A stretch of DNA of 16,077 bases from UBA1738 sp045577675 (GCA_045577675.1 JAZNIV010000122.1:1-16077); one strand, 5' to 3'; shown: positions 1 to 8,181, counted from the first letter of the stretch. Translations and numbers: made by a program. Notes: generated by a model from the sequence alone, not told the origin.

Positions 1-364
1 CGGTAATGACTACCCAACACACGACGGTACAGGTGTAAGAGATTATATCCATGTTGTTGACTTAGCACTCGGTCACCTGAAAGCTATTGAGAAAAAGTCA
101 GGCGAATCAGGTGTTCACACATATAACTTAGGAACAGGCAACGGCTACTCAGTGCTTGATGTCATCCACGCATTTGAAAAAGCTTGCGAAAAGGAGCTTC
201 CTTATAAAATTGAGGAAAGACGCCCTGGAGATATTGCCGAGTGTTATGCTGATCCTGCAAGGGCGAAGGCTGAGCTTGACTGGACAGCTACAAGAGAAAT
301 TGCCGAAATGTGCGAGGACGCATGGAGATGGCAGTCAAATAATCCTAACGGCTATAACGATTAA
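1..364 (+). CDS. galE: UDP-glucose 4-epimerase, C-terminal part (5' end outside window)
   Basis: Interconverts UDP-glucose and UDP-galactose in the cytoplasm (Leloir pathway, supply of UDP-galactose for surface sugars). The reading frame is open from base 2 and gives about 120 C-terminal residues, ending in TAA at 362-364. Recognisable pieces of the extended SDR epimerase family are TGVRDYIHVVDLA (the conserved segment after the substrate loop), YNLGTGNGYSVLDVI, and a tail with RRPGDIAECYADPARAKAELDW followed by an amphipathic helix with W residues. These match the end of GalE closely; a full protein would be about 335 residues, so roughly two thirds lies upstream, including the NAD-binding GxxGxxG and the YxxxK catalytic pair, which cannot be checked. 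A strong terminator begins six bases after the stop. A related NDP-sugar epimerase is the main alternative, but RPGDIAECYADP favours GalE. Confidence 0.93.
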   Translation, partial: GNDYPTHDGTGVRDYIHVVDLALGHLKAIEKKSGESGVHTYNLGTGNGYSVLDVIHAFEKACEKELPYKIEERRPGDIAECYADPARAKAELDWTATREIAEMCEDAWRWQSNNPNGYND

Positions 365-369
365 AACAA

Positions 370-407
370 AAAAAATAACTCAGTTCAATCGAACTGAGTT
401 ATTTTTT
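370..407. terminator. Bidirectional intrinsic terminator between galE and the aconitase gene
   Basis: A perfect 17-bp inverted repeat (370-386 and 391-407) with a 4-base loop AATC. The core arm AACTCAGTTC is flanked by an A-run on the left and a T-run on the right, so each strand reads as a hairpin followed by a U-tract (six T on +, eight T on -). It serves galE from the left and the convergent aconitase gene from the right; the aconitase stop codon (406-408 on -) overlaps the outer stem. Confidence 0.93.
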
Positions 408-2337
408 ATGCATTGTTTTTTGTATAGTTTAAAAGTCCGCCGGCATAAATCATATCCTTTTGCCTGTCAGAAAGTGAAACATTCGCCTCGAAATCAAAGC
501 CCTTTGTTTTATTTGTAACCTTTATTACATCACCATTTTTCAGTTGATTTATAATATCGGTAATTACAAGCTCATCACCCTCTGTAACCTTGTCATAATC
601 AGCTTCATTTGCAAAGGTCATCGGAACAATACCTGCATTAATAAGGTTTGCCATATGGATTCTTGCAAATGATTTCGTTATAACAGCCTTAACCCCAAGA
701 TAAAGAGGTGCTAAAGCAGCATGCTCTCTTGATGAGCCCTGACCGTAGTTTGAGCCGCCGATAATAATTGACTTGCCCATCTCCTGTGCTCTATCGTGGA
801 AATGCTCATCGCACACAGCAAAACAGTATTCGGAAATCTTTGGAATGTTTGAACGAAGCGGCAGTATTTTTGCACCGGCAGGCATAATATGGTCAGTTGT
901 AATATTATCCCCAACCTTTAAGCTTACCCCTGCCTCGATATTTTCGCTAAGCGGCTGCGATACAGGGAACGGCTTTATGTTCGGACCTCTTAAAATCTCA
1001 ACAGTATCCATCTTGTCCTCCTCAATCGGCGGAACAATCATATTATCATTTATCTTAAATACCTCAGGAAGCTTAAATTCCGGCATATCCCCGATTTCTC
1101 TCGGGTCGGTAAGGTATCCGTTAATCGCAGAAATTGCAGCCATTTCCGGTGAAACAAGATAAATCTGTCCGTCCTTTGTACCGGAACGTCCTTCAAAGTT
1201 TCTGTTAAATGTCCTTAAAGAAATACCCTTTGAGTTTGGTGACTGCCCCATACCGATACATGGTCCGCAAGCACTCTCAAGTATTCTCGCACCGGCATCA
1301 ATTAAAATTCCCAAATCTCCGTTTTCAGCAAGCATATTTAAAACCTGCTTTGAACCGGGGGCAATTGAAAGCGATACGTCAGGGCGAACTGTTTTTCCCT
1401 TCAAAATATGTGCAACCTTCAGCATATCGAGAAGTGATGAGTTTGTGCATGAACCAATACAAACCTGGTCAATCTTCATATTGCCGATTTCACTAACGCT
1501 CTTTACATTATCCGGCGAATGAGGACACGCAGCAAGCGGAACAAGCTCGGATAAGTTAATTTCAACAACCTCGTCATATACTGCATCACTATCAGCTTCA
1601 AGAGGTGTATAATCCTGTTCTCTTCCCTGAGCCTTTAAGAATATTCTTGTAGTTTCATCTGACGGGAAGATTGAAGTTGTTGCGCCAAGCTCTGCACCCA
1701 TATTTGTAATCGTTGCTCTTTCAGGAACAGACAGAGTTTTTACACCCTCTCCGCAGTATTCAATGACCTTTCCCACACCGCCTTTAACAGACAGTCTTTT
1801 TAAAACCTCTAAGATTACGTCCTTTGCCGCAACCCATGGACTCAGCTTTCCTGTAAGGTTTACCTTAACAACCTTCGGACAGGTAATATAGTATGTACCG
1901 CCGCCCATTGCAACAGCAACGTCCATTCCGCCGGCACCTATTGCAATCATACCGATACCGCCGCCTGTAGGTGTGTGGCTGTCAGAACCTATTAGAGTCT
2001 TTCCCGGAATTCCAAATCTTTCAAGGTGAACCTGATGACATATTCCGTTACCCGGTCTTGAAAAATAAATTCCGTGCTTTTTGCAGACACTTCCGATAAA
2101 TCTGTGGTCATCAGCATTTTCAAAGCCGGACTGCAGTGTGTTATGGTCTATATACGCAACGCTCTTTTCAGTTTTTACTCTCGGGACTCCCATGGCCTCA
2201 AATTCAAGGTATGGCATTGTTCCTGTTGCGTCCTGAGTAAGAGTCTGGTCAATCTTAATTCCGATTTCGCTCCCCTTTATCATTTCGCCTTCGACTAAAT
2301 GAGCTGATAAAATTTTCTCCGTTAATGTTAATCCCAT
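406..2337 (-). CDS. Aconitate hydratase (single-chain, clostridial/mitochondrial-like type)
   Basis: Isomerises citrate to isocitrate through cis-aconitate using a [4Fe-4S] cluster; cytoplasmic. From the chosen start the protein has 643 residues, normal for the shorter aconitase group and well below the ~890 residues of AcnA/AcnB. Visible motifs are DSHTPTGGG (near residue 119), the cluster ligand Cys297 in GSCTNSS, ligands Cys357 and Cys360 in ACGPCIGMG, and in the swivel domain DHIMPAG, GSNYGQGSSREHAAL and SFARIHMANL. The first ATG candidate at 2352 lies inside the ribosome binding site; the ATG at 2337 is preceded by GGAGG with an 8-base gap, so it is preferred and gives MGLTLTEKIL. A homoaconitase or isopropylmalate isomerase is unlikely, because both domains are fused and the residue pattern is aconitase-like. 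No citrate synthase or isocitrate dehydrogenase gene lies in the window. Confidence 0.94.
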   Translation of the reverse strand: MGLTLTEKILSAHLVEGEMIKGSEIGIKIDQTLTQDATGTMPYLEFEAMGVPRVKTEKSVAYIDHNTLQSGFENADDHRFIGSVCKKHGIYFSRPGNGICHQVHLERFGIPGKTLIGSDSHTPTGGGIGMIAIGAGGMDVAVAMGGGTYYITCPKVVKVNLTGKLSPWVAAKDVILEVLKRLSVKGGVGKVIEYCGEGVKTLSVPERATITNMGAELGATTSIFPSDETTRIFLKAQGREQDYTPLEADSDAVYDEVVEINLSELVPLAACPHSPDNVKSVSEIGNMKIDQVCIGSCTNSSLLDMLKVAHILKGKTVRPDVSLSIAPGSKQVLNMLAENGDLGILIDAGARILESACGPCIGMGQSPNSKGISLRTFNRNFEGRSGTKDGQIYLVSPEMAAISAINGYLTDPREIGDMPEFKLPEVFKINDNMIVPPIEEDKMDTVEILRGPNIKPFPVSQPLSENIEAGVSLKVGDNITTDHIMPAGAKILPLRSNIPKISEYCFAVCDEHFHDRAQEMGKSIIIGGSNYGQGSSREHAALAPLYLGVKAVITKSFARIHMANLINAGIVPMTFANEADYDKVTEGDELVITDIINQLKNGDVIKVTNKTKGFDFEANVSLSDRQKDMIYAGGLLNYTKNNA

Positions 2338-2366
2338 ACGCCTTTCCTCCATCAATTAATATTTCA

Positions 2367-2395
2367 ATTTTATACTTTTTCTGCTGATTTGTCAA
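2367..2395 (-). promoter_or_regulatory. Promoter of the aconitase gene
   Basis: On the minus strand a perfect -35 TTGACA (2390-2395) is followed by a 17-base spacer and -10 TAAAAT (2367-2372). It lies 30 bases upstream of the chosen aconitase ATG, which implies a short leader. An overlapping -10 reading, TATAAA, has a 15-base spacer and is less likely. Confidence 0.75.
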
Positions 2396-2490
2396 TATTA
2401 CAATGCGGCACACAAGAAAAAAAGTTAAAAATCACAAATTTTTCCGCCATTCATATTATGGTATTAGTCAAACAGAACGGAGTTGATGTT

Positions 2491-2766
2491 ATGAATGCCC
2501 TTGCAATAGCGGTTATAGCCGTACTTTTGGTTATATTCCTGATTATTTCACTTGAATGTGTTATGCGGCGGAATTTCTCCTATATTTATACCACAGCAGA
2601 AAAGTCAGAGAGTTGCATCGAAGCACAGCTCAGAATCCTCCTAAAAAAAAATCCTAAATCGGAAATTATTGTTATAAACAAAACTCAAAATCCTGAAAAT
2701 GAAGAAATATTAAAAAAGCTTGCACAGGACTTTCCGGAAATACATATTATAAAAGCCGACAGTTAA
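2491..2766 (+). CDS. Small membrane-anchored protein with a glycosyltransferase-2-like half-domain (function unknown)
   Basis: I do not recognise a named family. The chosen ATG has ACGGAG eight bases upstream and gives 91 residues; the frame is open 34 codons further upstream, but no site there is as well placed. Residues about 3-23 form one hydrophobic helix (NALAIAVIAVLLVIFLIIS), followed by basic RR, suggesting an N-in single-span anchor with the rest in the cytoplasm if the positive-inside rule holds, or outside if processed. Residues 40-91 read as helix, strand (SEIIVINKT), helix (ENEEILKKLAQ), strand (EIHII). This is the order seen at the start of GT-A (family 2) glycosyltransferases, where the strand normally ends in DDGSTD; here INKTQNPEN replaces it and the acidic sugar-nucleotide residues are absent. 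Catalysis is therefore doubtful. The gene is flanked by minus-strand genes and transcribed alone; no clear promoter was found. Confidence 0.6.
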   Translation: MNALAIAVIAVLLVIFLIISLECVMRRNFSYIYTTAEKSESCIEAQLRILLKKNPKSEIIVINKTQNPENEEILKKLAQDFPEIHIIKADS

Positions 2767-2775
2767 ACTGCCGGC
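2751..2775 (-). terminator. Terminator of the Na/Pi cotransporter gene
   Basis: Read on the minus strand, GCCGGCAGT / ACTGTCGGC forms a fully paired 9-bp stem (one G-U pair) with loop TTA, followed by UUUUAUAAU. It starts 8 bases after the cotransporter stop. On the + strand the same bases give an A-C mismatch and no T-run, so it should act mainly on minus-strand transcripts. It overlaps the last codons and stop of the convergent small membrane protein gene. Confidence 0.75.
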
Positions 2776-2783
2776 TCATTCCC

Positions 2784-4538
2784 TTAGATATAATATTTCT
2801 TTTTATATTCTGCATACTGTTCGAAGAAGTCGTTTTCTCCGTCCTTTTTAACGTGGCTTAAGTATTCATGAGTTTCAAAGGAATTGTTCGCAATTTCAAG
2901 AATACAAACCGCAATATTTGAACAGTGGTCAGACACTCTTGCGTAGTTGTTGAGAAGGTCGGAAAGGATAAATCCAAGCTCCATAGTACAATCACCTTCA
3001 CGCAGACGCTTGATATGATTACTCTTAATCTTAGCCTTCAGCTTGTCTATAATCTGTTCAAGCGGCTCAACACTCTTGGCGGTTTCGCAATTTTCTTCTA
3101 CAAGTGCATTTGTTGTAATATTCAGTATTTCACATACAGCCTCGGTAATTGTATGTATTTCCCGTACAGCTTCATCTGAAAAACTAATTCCCTTATCATT
3201 GATTTCCTGTGCAACCTGCAGAATATTTACGGAGTGGTCGGAAATTCTTTCCACGTCACCTACAACATGTAAAAGCTTTGTAACCTCACGGCTTTCGCTA
3301 TCTGAAAGACTGCAGCTTGCAAGATGCACAAGGTAAGTGCTTATCTTATCCTCATACATATCGACAAGGTCTTCTTTCTCCTGTATTTCCTTTGCCAGCT
3401 TCTCGTCAAAATCGCTTAAAAGTCCTGTAGACTCGATAATGGACTGCTCTGAAATTTCCGCCATTTTACATACAAGCTCTCGGCACTTTTCCACAGCAAA
3501 GCCCGGAACAGACAAAAATCTTTCATCAAGTGTATCAAAAATATCAGCTTTTCTCTCGTTCTTTTTGCTTTTAATCGTAACATCTGCAAGCTTTTCAATC
3601 CAGCCGCAGAACGGCATAAGGATAACAGTAGAAATGATATTAAACACAGTGTGTATTATAGCAATATATCCTGCTCCTACAATATCATTCATAAACTCAA
3701 AGCCAATAGCCGCATTAAGGATATAGAATGGAATTGTAACTGCTAAAACGCCCAAAATCTTTATATACAAACAGGAAAATGCAACCCTTTTTGAATCTGT
3801 ATTACCATTAATTGCAGACAAAATCGGTGTAATTGTAGTTCCGATATTCTGCCCCAAAATAATCGGAAATGCAGTTGAAAAGCTGATTGTGCCTGTAATA
3901 GAAAGTGCCTGCAAAATACCCACAGATGCTGATGATGACTGAATTATAGCAGTAAGCATAGTTCCCACCAAAATACCCATTACAGGGTTTGAGAACATAA
4001 CAAGTATTTTTGAAAATGCAGGGCTGTCCTTAAGTCCGCCAACGGCACCGCTCATCGTGTCCATACCAAACATCAGTACACTAAAGCCCAGAAGGATTGA
4101 GCCGATGTATTTCTGCTTGTCACTTTTTCCTGCCATATTAAGGATTATACCTATAACTGCCAGAATAGGTGTAAAGGACGACGGCTTAAAAATCTTAATC
4201 CAGAAGGTATCTCCGGAAAGCCCTGCCAAGCTTAAAAGCCACGCTGTTACAGTAGTGCCGACATTTGCACCCATAATAATGCTGATAGTCTGACCAAGCT
4301 TCATTATGCCTGAATTTACAAAGCCAACAAGCATTACCGTAGTTGCAGATGAGGACTGAATAATTGCTGTAACTATAAATCCAAGCAAAAAGCCTTTAAG
4401 CCGGTTTGATGTCAGCTTACCAAGAATTGCTTCCAGCTTACTTCCCGAGAGCTTTTTCAGCCCATCTCCCATAACGTCCATACCGTAAAGGAACATAGCA
4501 AGTCCGCCCAAAAGCGTTAAAATTGAGAAAAAGTCCAT
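2784..4538 (-). CDS. Na+/phosphate cotransporter with C-terminal PhoU-like domain
   Basis: Integral membrane protein predicted to take up inorganic phosphate with sodium. The 584 residues divide into a membrane part (about 1-315) with the two inverted Na/Pi-cotransport repeats, and a cytoplasmic helical PhoU-like part (about 335-560) rich in acidic heptads. The diagnostic signatures are present twice: QSSSATTVM (61-69) with GANVGTTVT (90-98), and QSSSASVGI (200-208) with GQNIGTTIT (229-237). Start ATG at 4538 follows GGAGG with an 8-base gap. The length matches the bacterial NptA/YjbB-like group with a fused PhoU tail. It lies 64 bases downstream of RNase J on the same strand without a convincing promoter or terminator in between, so some read-through from RNase J is likely. 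No pho box or phosphate regulator gene was seen nearby. Anion substrates other than phosphate cannot be excluded. Confidence 0.92.
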   Translation of the reverse strand: MDFFSILTLLGGLAMFLYGMDVMGDGLKKLSGSKLEAILGKLTSNRLKGFLLGFIVTAIIQSSSATTVMLVGFVNSGIMKLGQTISIIMGANVGTTVTAWLLSLAGLSGDTFWIKIFKPSSFTPILAVIGIILNMAGKSDKQKYIGSILLGFSVLMFGMDTMSGAVGGLKDSPAFSKILVMFSNPVMGILVGTMLTAIIQSSSASVGILQALSITGTISFSTAFPIILGQNIGTTITPILSAINGNTDSKRVAFSCLYIKILGVLAVTIPFYILNAAIGFEFMNDIVGAGYIAIIHTVFNIISTVILMPFCGWIEKLADVTIKSKKNERKADIFDTLDERFLSVPGFAVEKCRELVCKMAEISEQSIIESTGLLSDFDEKLAKEIQEKEDLVDMYEDKISTYLVHLASCSLSDSESREVTKLLHVVGDVERISDHSVNILQVAQEINDKGISFSDEAVREIHTITEAVCEILNITTNALVEENCETAKSVEPLEQIIDKLKAKIKSNHIKRLREGDCTMELGFILSDLLNNYARVSDHCSNIAVCILEIANNSFETHEYLSHVKKDGENDFFEQYAEYKKKYYI

Positions 4539-4602
4539 ACAATTTTCCTCCGCTAAATATGTTTTTCTTAAACGTAAAATTTATATATAAAGGCTTTCAG
4601 CC

Positions 4603-6264
4603 TCATACCTCCATAATTATAGGCATAATCATAGGGCTTCTCTTGGTTTTATCATAGATATAATGATAAACACTGTTTTTAACAGAAATCTTCAAAGATG
4701 ACCAGTCATGGTTACGTGAACGCATACAGCTTTCTATGCTGTCACGCGAAATTTCCTTGATTTTAGTCATCAAATCCTCCGATTCACGGACATATACAAA
4801 GCCTCTTGAAATAATATCCGGCCCTGAAATAATCTGACCTGTTTCGCCCGAAATTGTCATAACAACAATTATAAGTCCGTCCTGTGCCAGAAGCTTTCTG
4901 TCCCTCAAAACTATGTTTCCTACATCTCCCACTCCAAGACCGTCCACCAAAATCTTTCCGGCAACAACATTACCCGTGACCTTAGCCTCCTTCATTCCTA
5001 TTTCCAGAATATTTCCGTTTGTAAGAACGAATGTATTGCTGATTCCCATATCCTCTGCCAGCTTTGCGTGGAGCATCAGATGCCTGTGTTCGCCATGAAC
5101 CGGAATGAAATACTTTGGCTTGGTAAGTGCAAGTATCATTTTAAGCTCTTCCTGACACGCATGTCCTGAAACATGCACCTCTGCAAGTGATTTATATATA
5201 ACCTCTGCACCTATTTTAAACAGCTCATTTATGACATTAGACACAGTCTTTTCGTTACCCGGAATTGGTGTTGCGGAAATTATAATTAAGTCGTCCTTGG
5301 TAACCTCTACCTTTCTGTGATCTGAAAATGCCATTCGTGTAAGTGCACTCATAGGCTCGCCCTGTGAACCTGTTGTTATAATAACAATTTTTTCGGGCGG
5401 ATATTTATTAATATTGTCAAGAGTAATCAACACTCCCTCCGGAACCTTCATATACCCTAAAAGCATTGAAATCTCAACTATATTTTCCATACTTCTGCCT
5501 GAAACAGCGACCTTTCTGCCGTTTTCTGCAGCAGCATTAATGATTTGCTGAACCCTGTGTACGTTCGACGCAAAGGTTGCAACAATAATACGTTTTTTAC
5601 AGTTTTTAAAAATCTCTTCAAACCGTTTTCCCACAGTTCGCTCACTCATAGCATAGCCCGGACGCTCTACGTTTGTACTGTCCGACATAAGTGCTATAAC
5701 GCCTTCGTTTCCCAGCTCGCCAAGACGTGCAAGGTCTATCATTTCGCCTACAATAGGGGTTGTATCAACCTTGAAGTCGCCCATATGCAGGACAATTCCT
5801 GCAGGGGTCTTAATAGCAAGTGCACAGGAATCAGCTATAGAGTGATTTGTGCGTACAAACTCAACCGAGAATGTACCTGATACCTTTACGGTATCGCCTG
5901 CCTTAACCCTTACAAGCTTTGTACGGGAAAGAATACTGTGCTCTTTTAGTTTATGCTCAACAAGCCCGATTGTAAGACGTGTTCCGTAAACAGGCACATT
6001 AATCTGCCTCAGAAAATACGGGAGACCTCCTATATGGTCCTCATGTCCGTGGGTAAGAAAAATTCCCTTTAGCTTGTCTCTGTTCTTTTCTACATAGGAA
6101 ATATCGTTAATTACAAGGTCAACACCCGGCATATCATCGTCGGGGAACGACATTCCGCAGTCTACCATTATCATCTCATTTCCGAATTCGATGACGGTCA
6201 TATTCTTTCCGATTTCATCAAGACCGCCCAATGGTATTATTTTCAGTTTGCTTCGTTTTGCCAC
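4603..6264 (-). CDS. rnj: Ribonuclease J (5'-3' exo/endoribonuclease)
   Basis: Metallo-beta-lactamase/beta-CASP nuclease for mRNA decay and rRNA/RNA 5'-end maturation, a central RNase of Gram-positive bacteria. A GTG at 6264 sits seven bases after GGAGG and starts VAKRSKLKIIPLGG; an upstream in-frame GTG (6294) lacks such a site and would place the ribosome binding site inside the gene. The resulting 553 residues match RNase J1/J2 length. Metal-binding motifs: HGHEDHIGG (72-80), NHSIADS (140-146), HMGDFKVD (160-167), and beta-CASP motifs around HVSGHA (364-369) and PVHGEHRHL (388-396). The active-site His/Asp residues needed for catalysis appear intact, so it is likely a J1-like active enzyme. 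It has its own promoter at 6308-6337 with a large palindrome over the -35. Stop is TGA. Confidence 0.96.
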   Translation of the reverse strand: MAKRSKLKIIPLGGLDEIGKNMTVIEFGNEMIMVDCGMSFPDDDMPGVDLVINDISYVEKNRDKLKGIFLTHGHEDHIGGLPYFLRQINVPVYGTRLTIGLVEHKLKEHSILSRTKLVRVKAGDTVKVSGTFSVEFVRTNHSIADSCALAIKTPAGIVLHMGDFKVDTTPIVGEMIDLARLGELGNEGVIALMSDSTNVERPGYAMSERTVGKRFEEIFKNCKKRIIVATFASNVHRVQQIINAAAENGRKVAVSGRSMENIVEISMLLGYMKVPEGVLITLDNINKYPPEKIVIITTGSQGEPMSALTRMAFSDHRKVEVTKDDLIIISATPIPGNEKTVSNVINELFKIGAEVIYKSLAEVHVSGHACQEELKMILALTKPKYFIPVHGEHRHLMLHAKLAEDMGISNTFVLTNGNILEIGMKEAKVTGNVVAGKILVDGLGVGDVGNIVLRDRKLLAQDGLIIVVMTISGETGQIISGPDIISRGFVYVRESEDLMTKIKEISRDSIESCMRSRNHDWSSLKISVKNSVYHYIYDKTKRSPMIMPIIMEV

Positions 6265-6307
6265 TATTTTACCTCCGTTATTATTTCCGAACACAACAAT
6301 TATTTTT

Positions 6308-6337
6308 ATTATACCACAATTTACATTATTTAGTCAA
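6308..6337 (-). promoter_or_regulatory. Promoter of RNase J
   Basis: Minus-strand -35 TTGACT (6332-6337), 18-base spacer, consensus -10 TATAAT (6308-6313), about 45 bases upstream of the GTG start. The -35 forms the promoter-proximal end of the inverted repeat at 6332-6363. Confidence 0.82.
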
Positions 6338-6363
6338 TGTTTTTACCCCAAAAAACATTGACT
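6332..6363. repeat. Perfect 13-bp inverted repeat over the RNase J -35 element
   Basis: Arms AGTCAATGTTTTT (6332-6344) and AAAAACATTGACT (6351-6363) are exact reverse complements separated by ACCCCA. The left arm contains the -35 hexamer of the RNase J promoter, so a protein bound to the palindrome would compete with RNA polymerase. No T-run follows on either strand, which argues against a terminator. The binding protein, if any, is unknown. Confidence 0.7.
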
Positions 6364-6404
6364 CGCTTATATAATTTTTCCCTGATACTGATTATAAAAG
6401 CACT

Positions 6405-6430
6405 AAAAAGGCGGACACTCTGCCCGCCTT
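6405..6430 (-). terminator. Terminator of the phosphohexomutase gene
   Basis: On the minus strand AAGGCGGGCA / TGTCCGCCTT forms a GC-rich stem (one G-U pair) with loop GAG, running into five T. It begins six bases after the mutase stop codon and upstream of the RNase J promoter region, so it separates the two transcription units. Confidence 0.85.
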
Positions 6431-6436
6431 AATTAT

Positions 6437-8134
6437 TTATATATTCATTTGTTTTTTCACATCTTCAATAAGCTTGTCAATTAGTGCATTTCCCTCTTCC
6501 ATACTAAAAGCAGCTGTGCCGGTATAAAGCTTGATTTTCGGTTCTGTTCCCGACGGTCTTATAATAAAGTACGTTTTTCCGTCTGACAAATCATAGCGAA
6601 GAACATTTGACTTAGGAAGTCCTGTTTCATCCTGCTGATAGTCGGTTGTTTTGGTAACTGTCATTCCGATTACGCTGTTTATAGGCGACTTTCTCAAGTT
6701 TACAAGAATTTCCGCCATTCTTTCCATTCCGTCCTTGCCGGGCATTGTGAAGGAAACTGTTTTTTCTGCATAGAATCCATAGGTTTTATAAATATCCTGA
6801 AGTGCCTCATAAAGAGTCATACCCTTTGTACGATAATATGCCGCCATTTCGGCAATCAGCATTGTTGCAACAACACCGTCCTTATCCCTTGCATGATTTC
6901 CCACAAGGTAGCCGTAGCTTTCCTCAAAGCCTATAAGATATGTGTGATTTTTCTTTTCAGCAAATTCGGTCATCTTTTCACCGATATATTTAAAGCCTGT
7001 CAAAAGACTCATAATTTCAACATCGTATGCCTTTGCAATTGCTGCAGCAAGCTCGGTTGTAACGATAGTTTTAATAACGACACCATCAGCCGGAAGCTTG
7101 CCCTGCTCTTTCCTTGCACGAAGAATGTATTCAACTAAAAGTGCACCTGTCTGGTTGCCTGTTAAGGTTCTGTAAACACCTTCTCTATCTCGCACAACAA
7201 TTCCCACCCTGTCACAGTCCGGGTCTGTTCCGATAATCAAATCAACATCATTTTCCTTTGCAATTTCGATTGCAAGAGCAAATCCTTCAGCATTTTCCGG
7301 ATTAGGTGACTTAACTGTTGAGAAGTTTCCGTCCTCGTTGTCCTGCTCCTTAACCACAAAAACATTTTTAAAGCCTATTCTCTTTAAAATTTCTTTAATC
7401 GGACGGGCACCTGTACCATGAAACGGCGTGTAAACAAGCTTCATTGTATCGGCAACCTCAAAAACAGCCTCCGGATTGATCTGCTGAGTTTTAATTATTT
7501 CTAAGAACTTTTCGTTAAGCTCGGGGCCTACAATTTCTAAAAGTCCGGCATCCTTTGCCTCGTCAAGAGCAATAACCTTCACATCATCAAATACATCAAG
7601 ACGTCCTATCTCGTCAATAACAATCTGTGCTGCATCCGGAGGAAGCTGACCGCCGTCCGGTCCGTATACCTTAAAGCCGTTATATTCCTTCGGGTTGTGG
7701 CTCGCTGTAATCATAACACCTGCACCTAAGCCAAGCTCACGTATTCCAAAGGAAACCTCTGGAACCGAATGTACTGTGTCAAACAAAAATGCCTTAACTC
7801 CGTTTGCTGCAAGAGTTTTTGCAGTTTCCTCAGCAAAAATTCTTGAGAAATTTCTCGTGTCATAACCGATTAAAACACCCTTATCCGCTGTTTTTGCATC
7901 CTTTACGTACTTCGCAACACCCTGAGCAGCACGGCGGACATTATATATATTCATTCGATTTTTACCTATTCCTAAAATACCACGCATTCCCGCTGTACCG
8001 AATTCCAGTTCACGGTAAAATCGCTCTTCTATTTCTTTTTCATCACCTGCAATTGATAAAAGCTCCTGTTTCTCTTCTGATGATAAAAGGCTGCAGCCTT
8101 GCCATCTTTCGTAGTCTGTTCTGTAATCTGTCAT
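6437..8134 (-). CDS. pgcA: Phosphoglucomutase / phosphomannomutase (alpha-D-phosphohexomutase)
   Basis: Interconverts hexose 1- and 6-phosphates, linking glycolysis to UDP-glucose and surface polysaccharide synthesis; cytoplasmic. The 565 residues show all four signature loops in order: phosphoserine loop TASHNPKEYNGFKVY (143-157, Ser145), Mg2+ loop GTDPDCDR (302-309), sugar-binding loop GFEESYGYL (402-410) and phosphate-binding loop RPSGTEPK (526-533). The N-terminal pattern (YERW, EFGTAGMRG) and length place it with the longer PGM2-like group (as in Bacillus PgcA) rather than with GlmM or short PMM enzymes. Exact sugar preference, including phosphopentomutase activity as in some PGM2 relatives, cannot be read from sequence. 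Start ATG 8134 follows AGGAAAGGA by about 11 bases, a slightly long gap. The gene has its own promoter and terminator. The galE at the left edge would use a product of this enzyme. Confidence 0.9.
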   Translation of the reverse strand: MTDYRTDYERWQGCSLLSSEEKQELLSIAGDEKEIEERFYRELEFGTAGMRGILGIGKNRMNIYNVRRAAQGVAKYVKDAKTADKGVLIGYDTRNFSRIFAEETAKTLAANGVKAFLFDTVHSVPEVSFGIRELGLGAGVMITASHNPKEYNGFKVYGPDGGQLPPDAAQIVIDEIGRLDVFDDVKVIALDEAKDAGLLEIVGPELNEKFLEIIKTQQINPEAVFEVADTMKLVYTPFHGTGARPIKEILKRIGFKNVFVVKEQDNEDGNFSTVKSPNPENAEGFALAIEIAKENDVDLIIGTDPDCDRVGIVVRDREGVYRTLTGNQTGALLVEYILRARKEQGKLPADGVVIKTIVTTELAAAIAKAYDVEIMSLLTGFKYIGEKMTEFAEKKNHTYLIGFEESYGYLVGNHARDKDGVVATMLIAEMAAYYRTKGMTLYEALQDIYKTYGFYAEKTVSFTMPGKDGMERMAEILVNLRKSPINSVIGMTVTKTTDYQQDETGLPKSNVLRYDLSDGKTYFIIRPSGTEPKIKLYTGTAAFSMEEGNALIDKLIEDVKKQMNI

Positions 8135-8181
8135 TTACCCAACATTCCTTTCCTGATATTATGTTTTAAACTACAAACTGT

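Noticed and set aside
2338..2355. Longer aconitase start (TTG at 2355 or ATG at 2352) giving MMEERRMGLT
   Set aside because: These codons encode and overlap the GGAGG ribosome binding site of the ATG at 2337, which gives the expected N-terminus.
2389..2490. 34 extra N-terminal residues for the small membrane protein
   Set aside because: No ribosome binding site for those starts, part of the stretch overlaps the aconitase promoter region, and the hydrophobic helix fits an N-terminus at 2491.
4583..4604. Terminator after RNase J (AGGCT / AGCCT with a GAA loop)
   Set aside because: Only a 5-bp stem followed by TTTATATAT; too weak to call, so read-through into the Na/Pi gene is left open.
6265..6294. 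GTG at 6294 as RNase J start
   Set aside because: It would place the GGAGGT of the GTG at 6264 inside the coding region and has no site of its own; family members start near the KLKIIPLGG segment.
6358..6383. Plus-strand promoter from TTGACT in the right arm of the palindrome
   Set aside because: The nearby TATAAT is only six bases away, far too close, and no plus-strand gene follows.
8121..8146. Four-codon upstream ORF (ATG TTG GGT AAA TGA) overlapping the mutase start
   Set aside because: It has a possible ribosome binding site but is too short to separate from chance.
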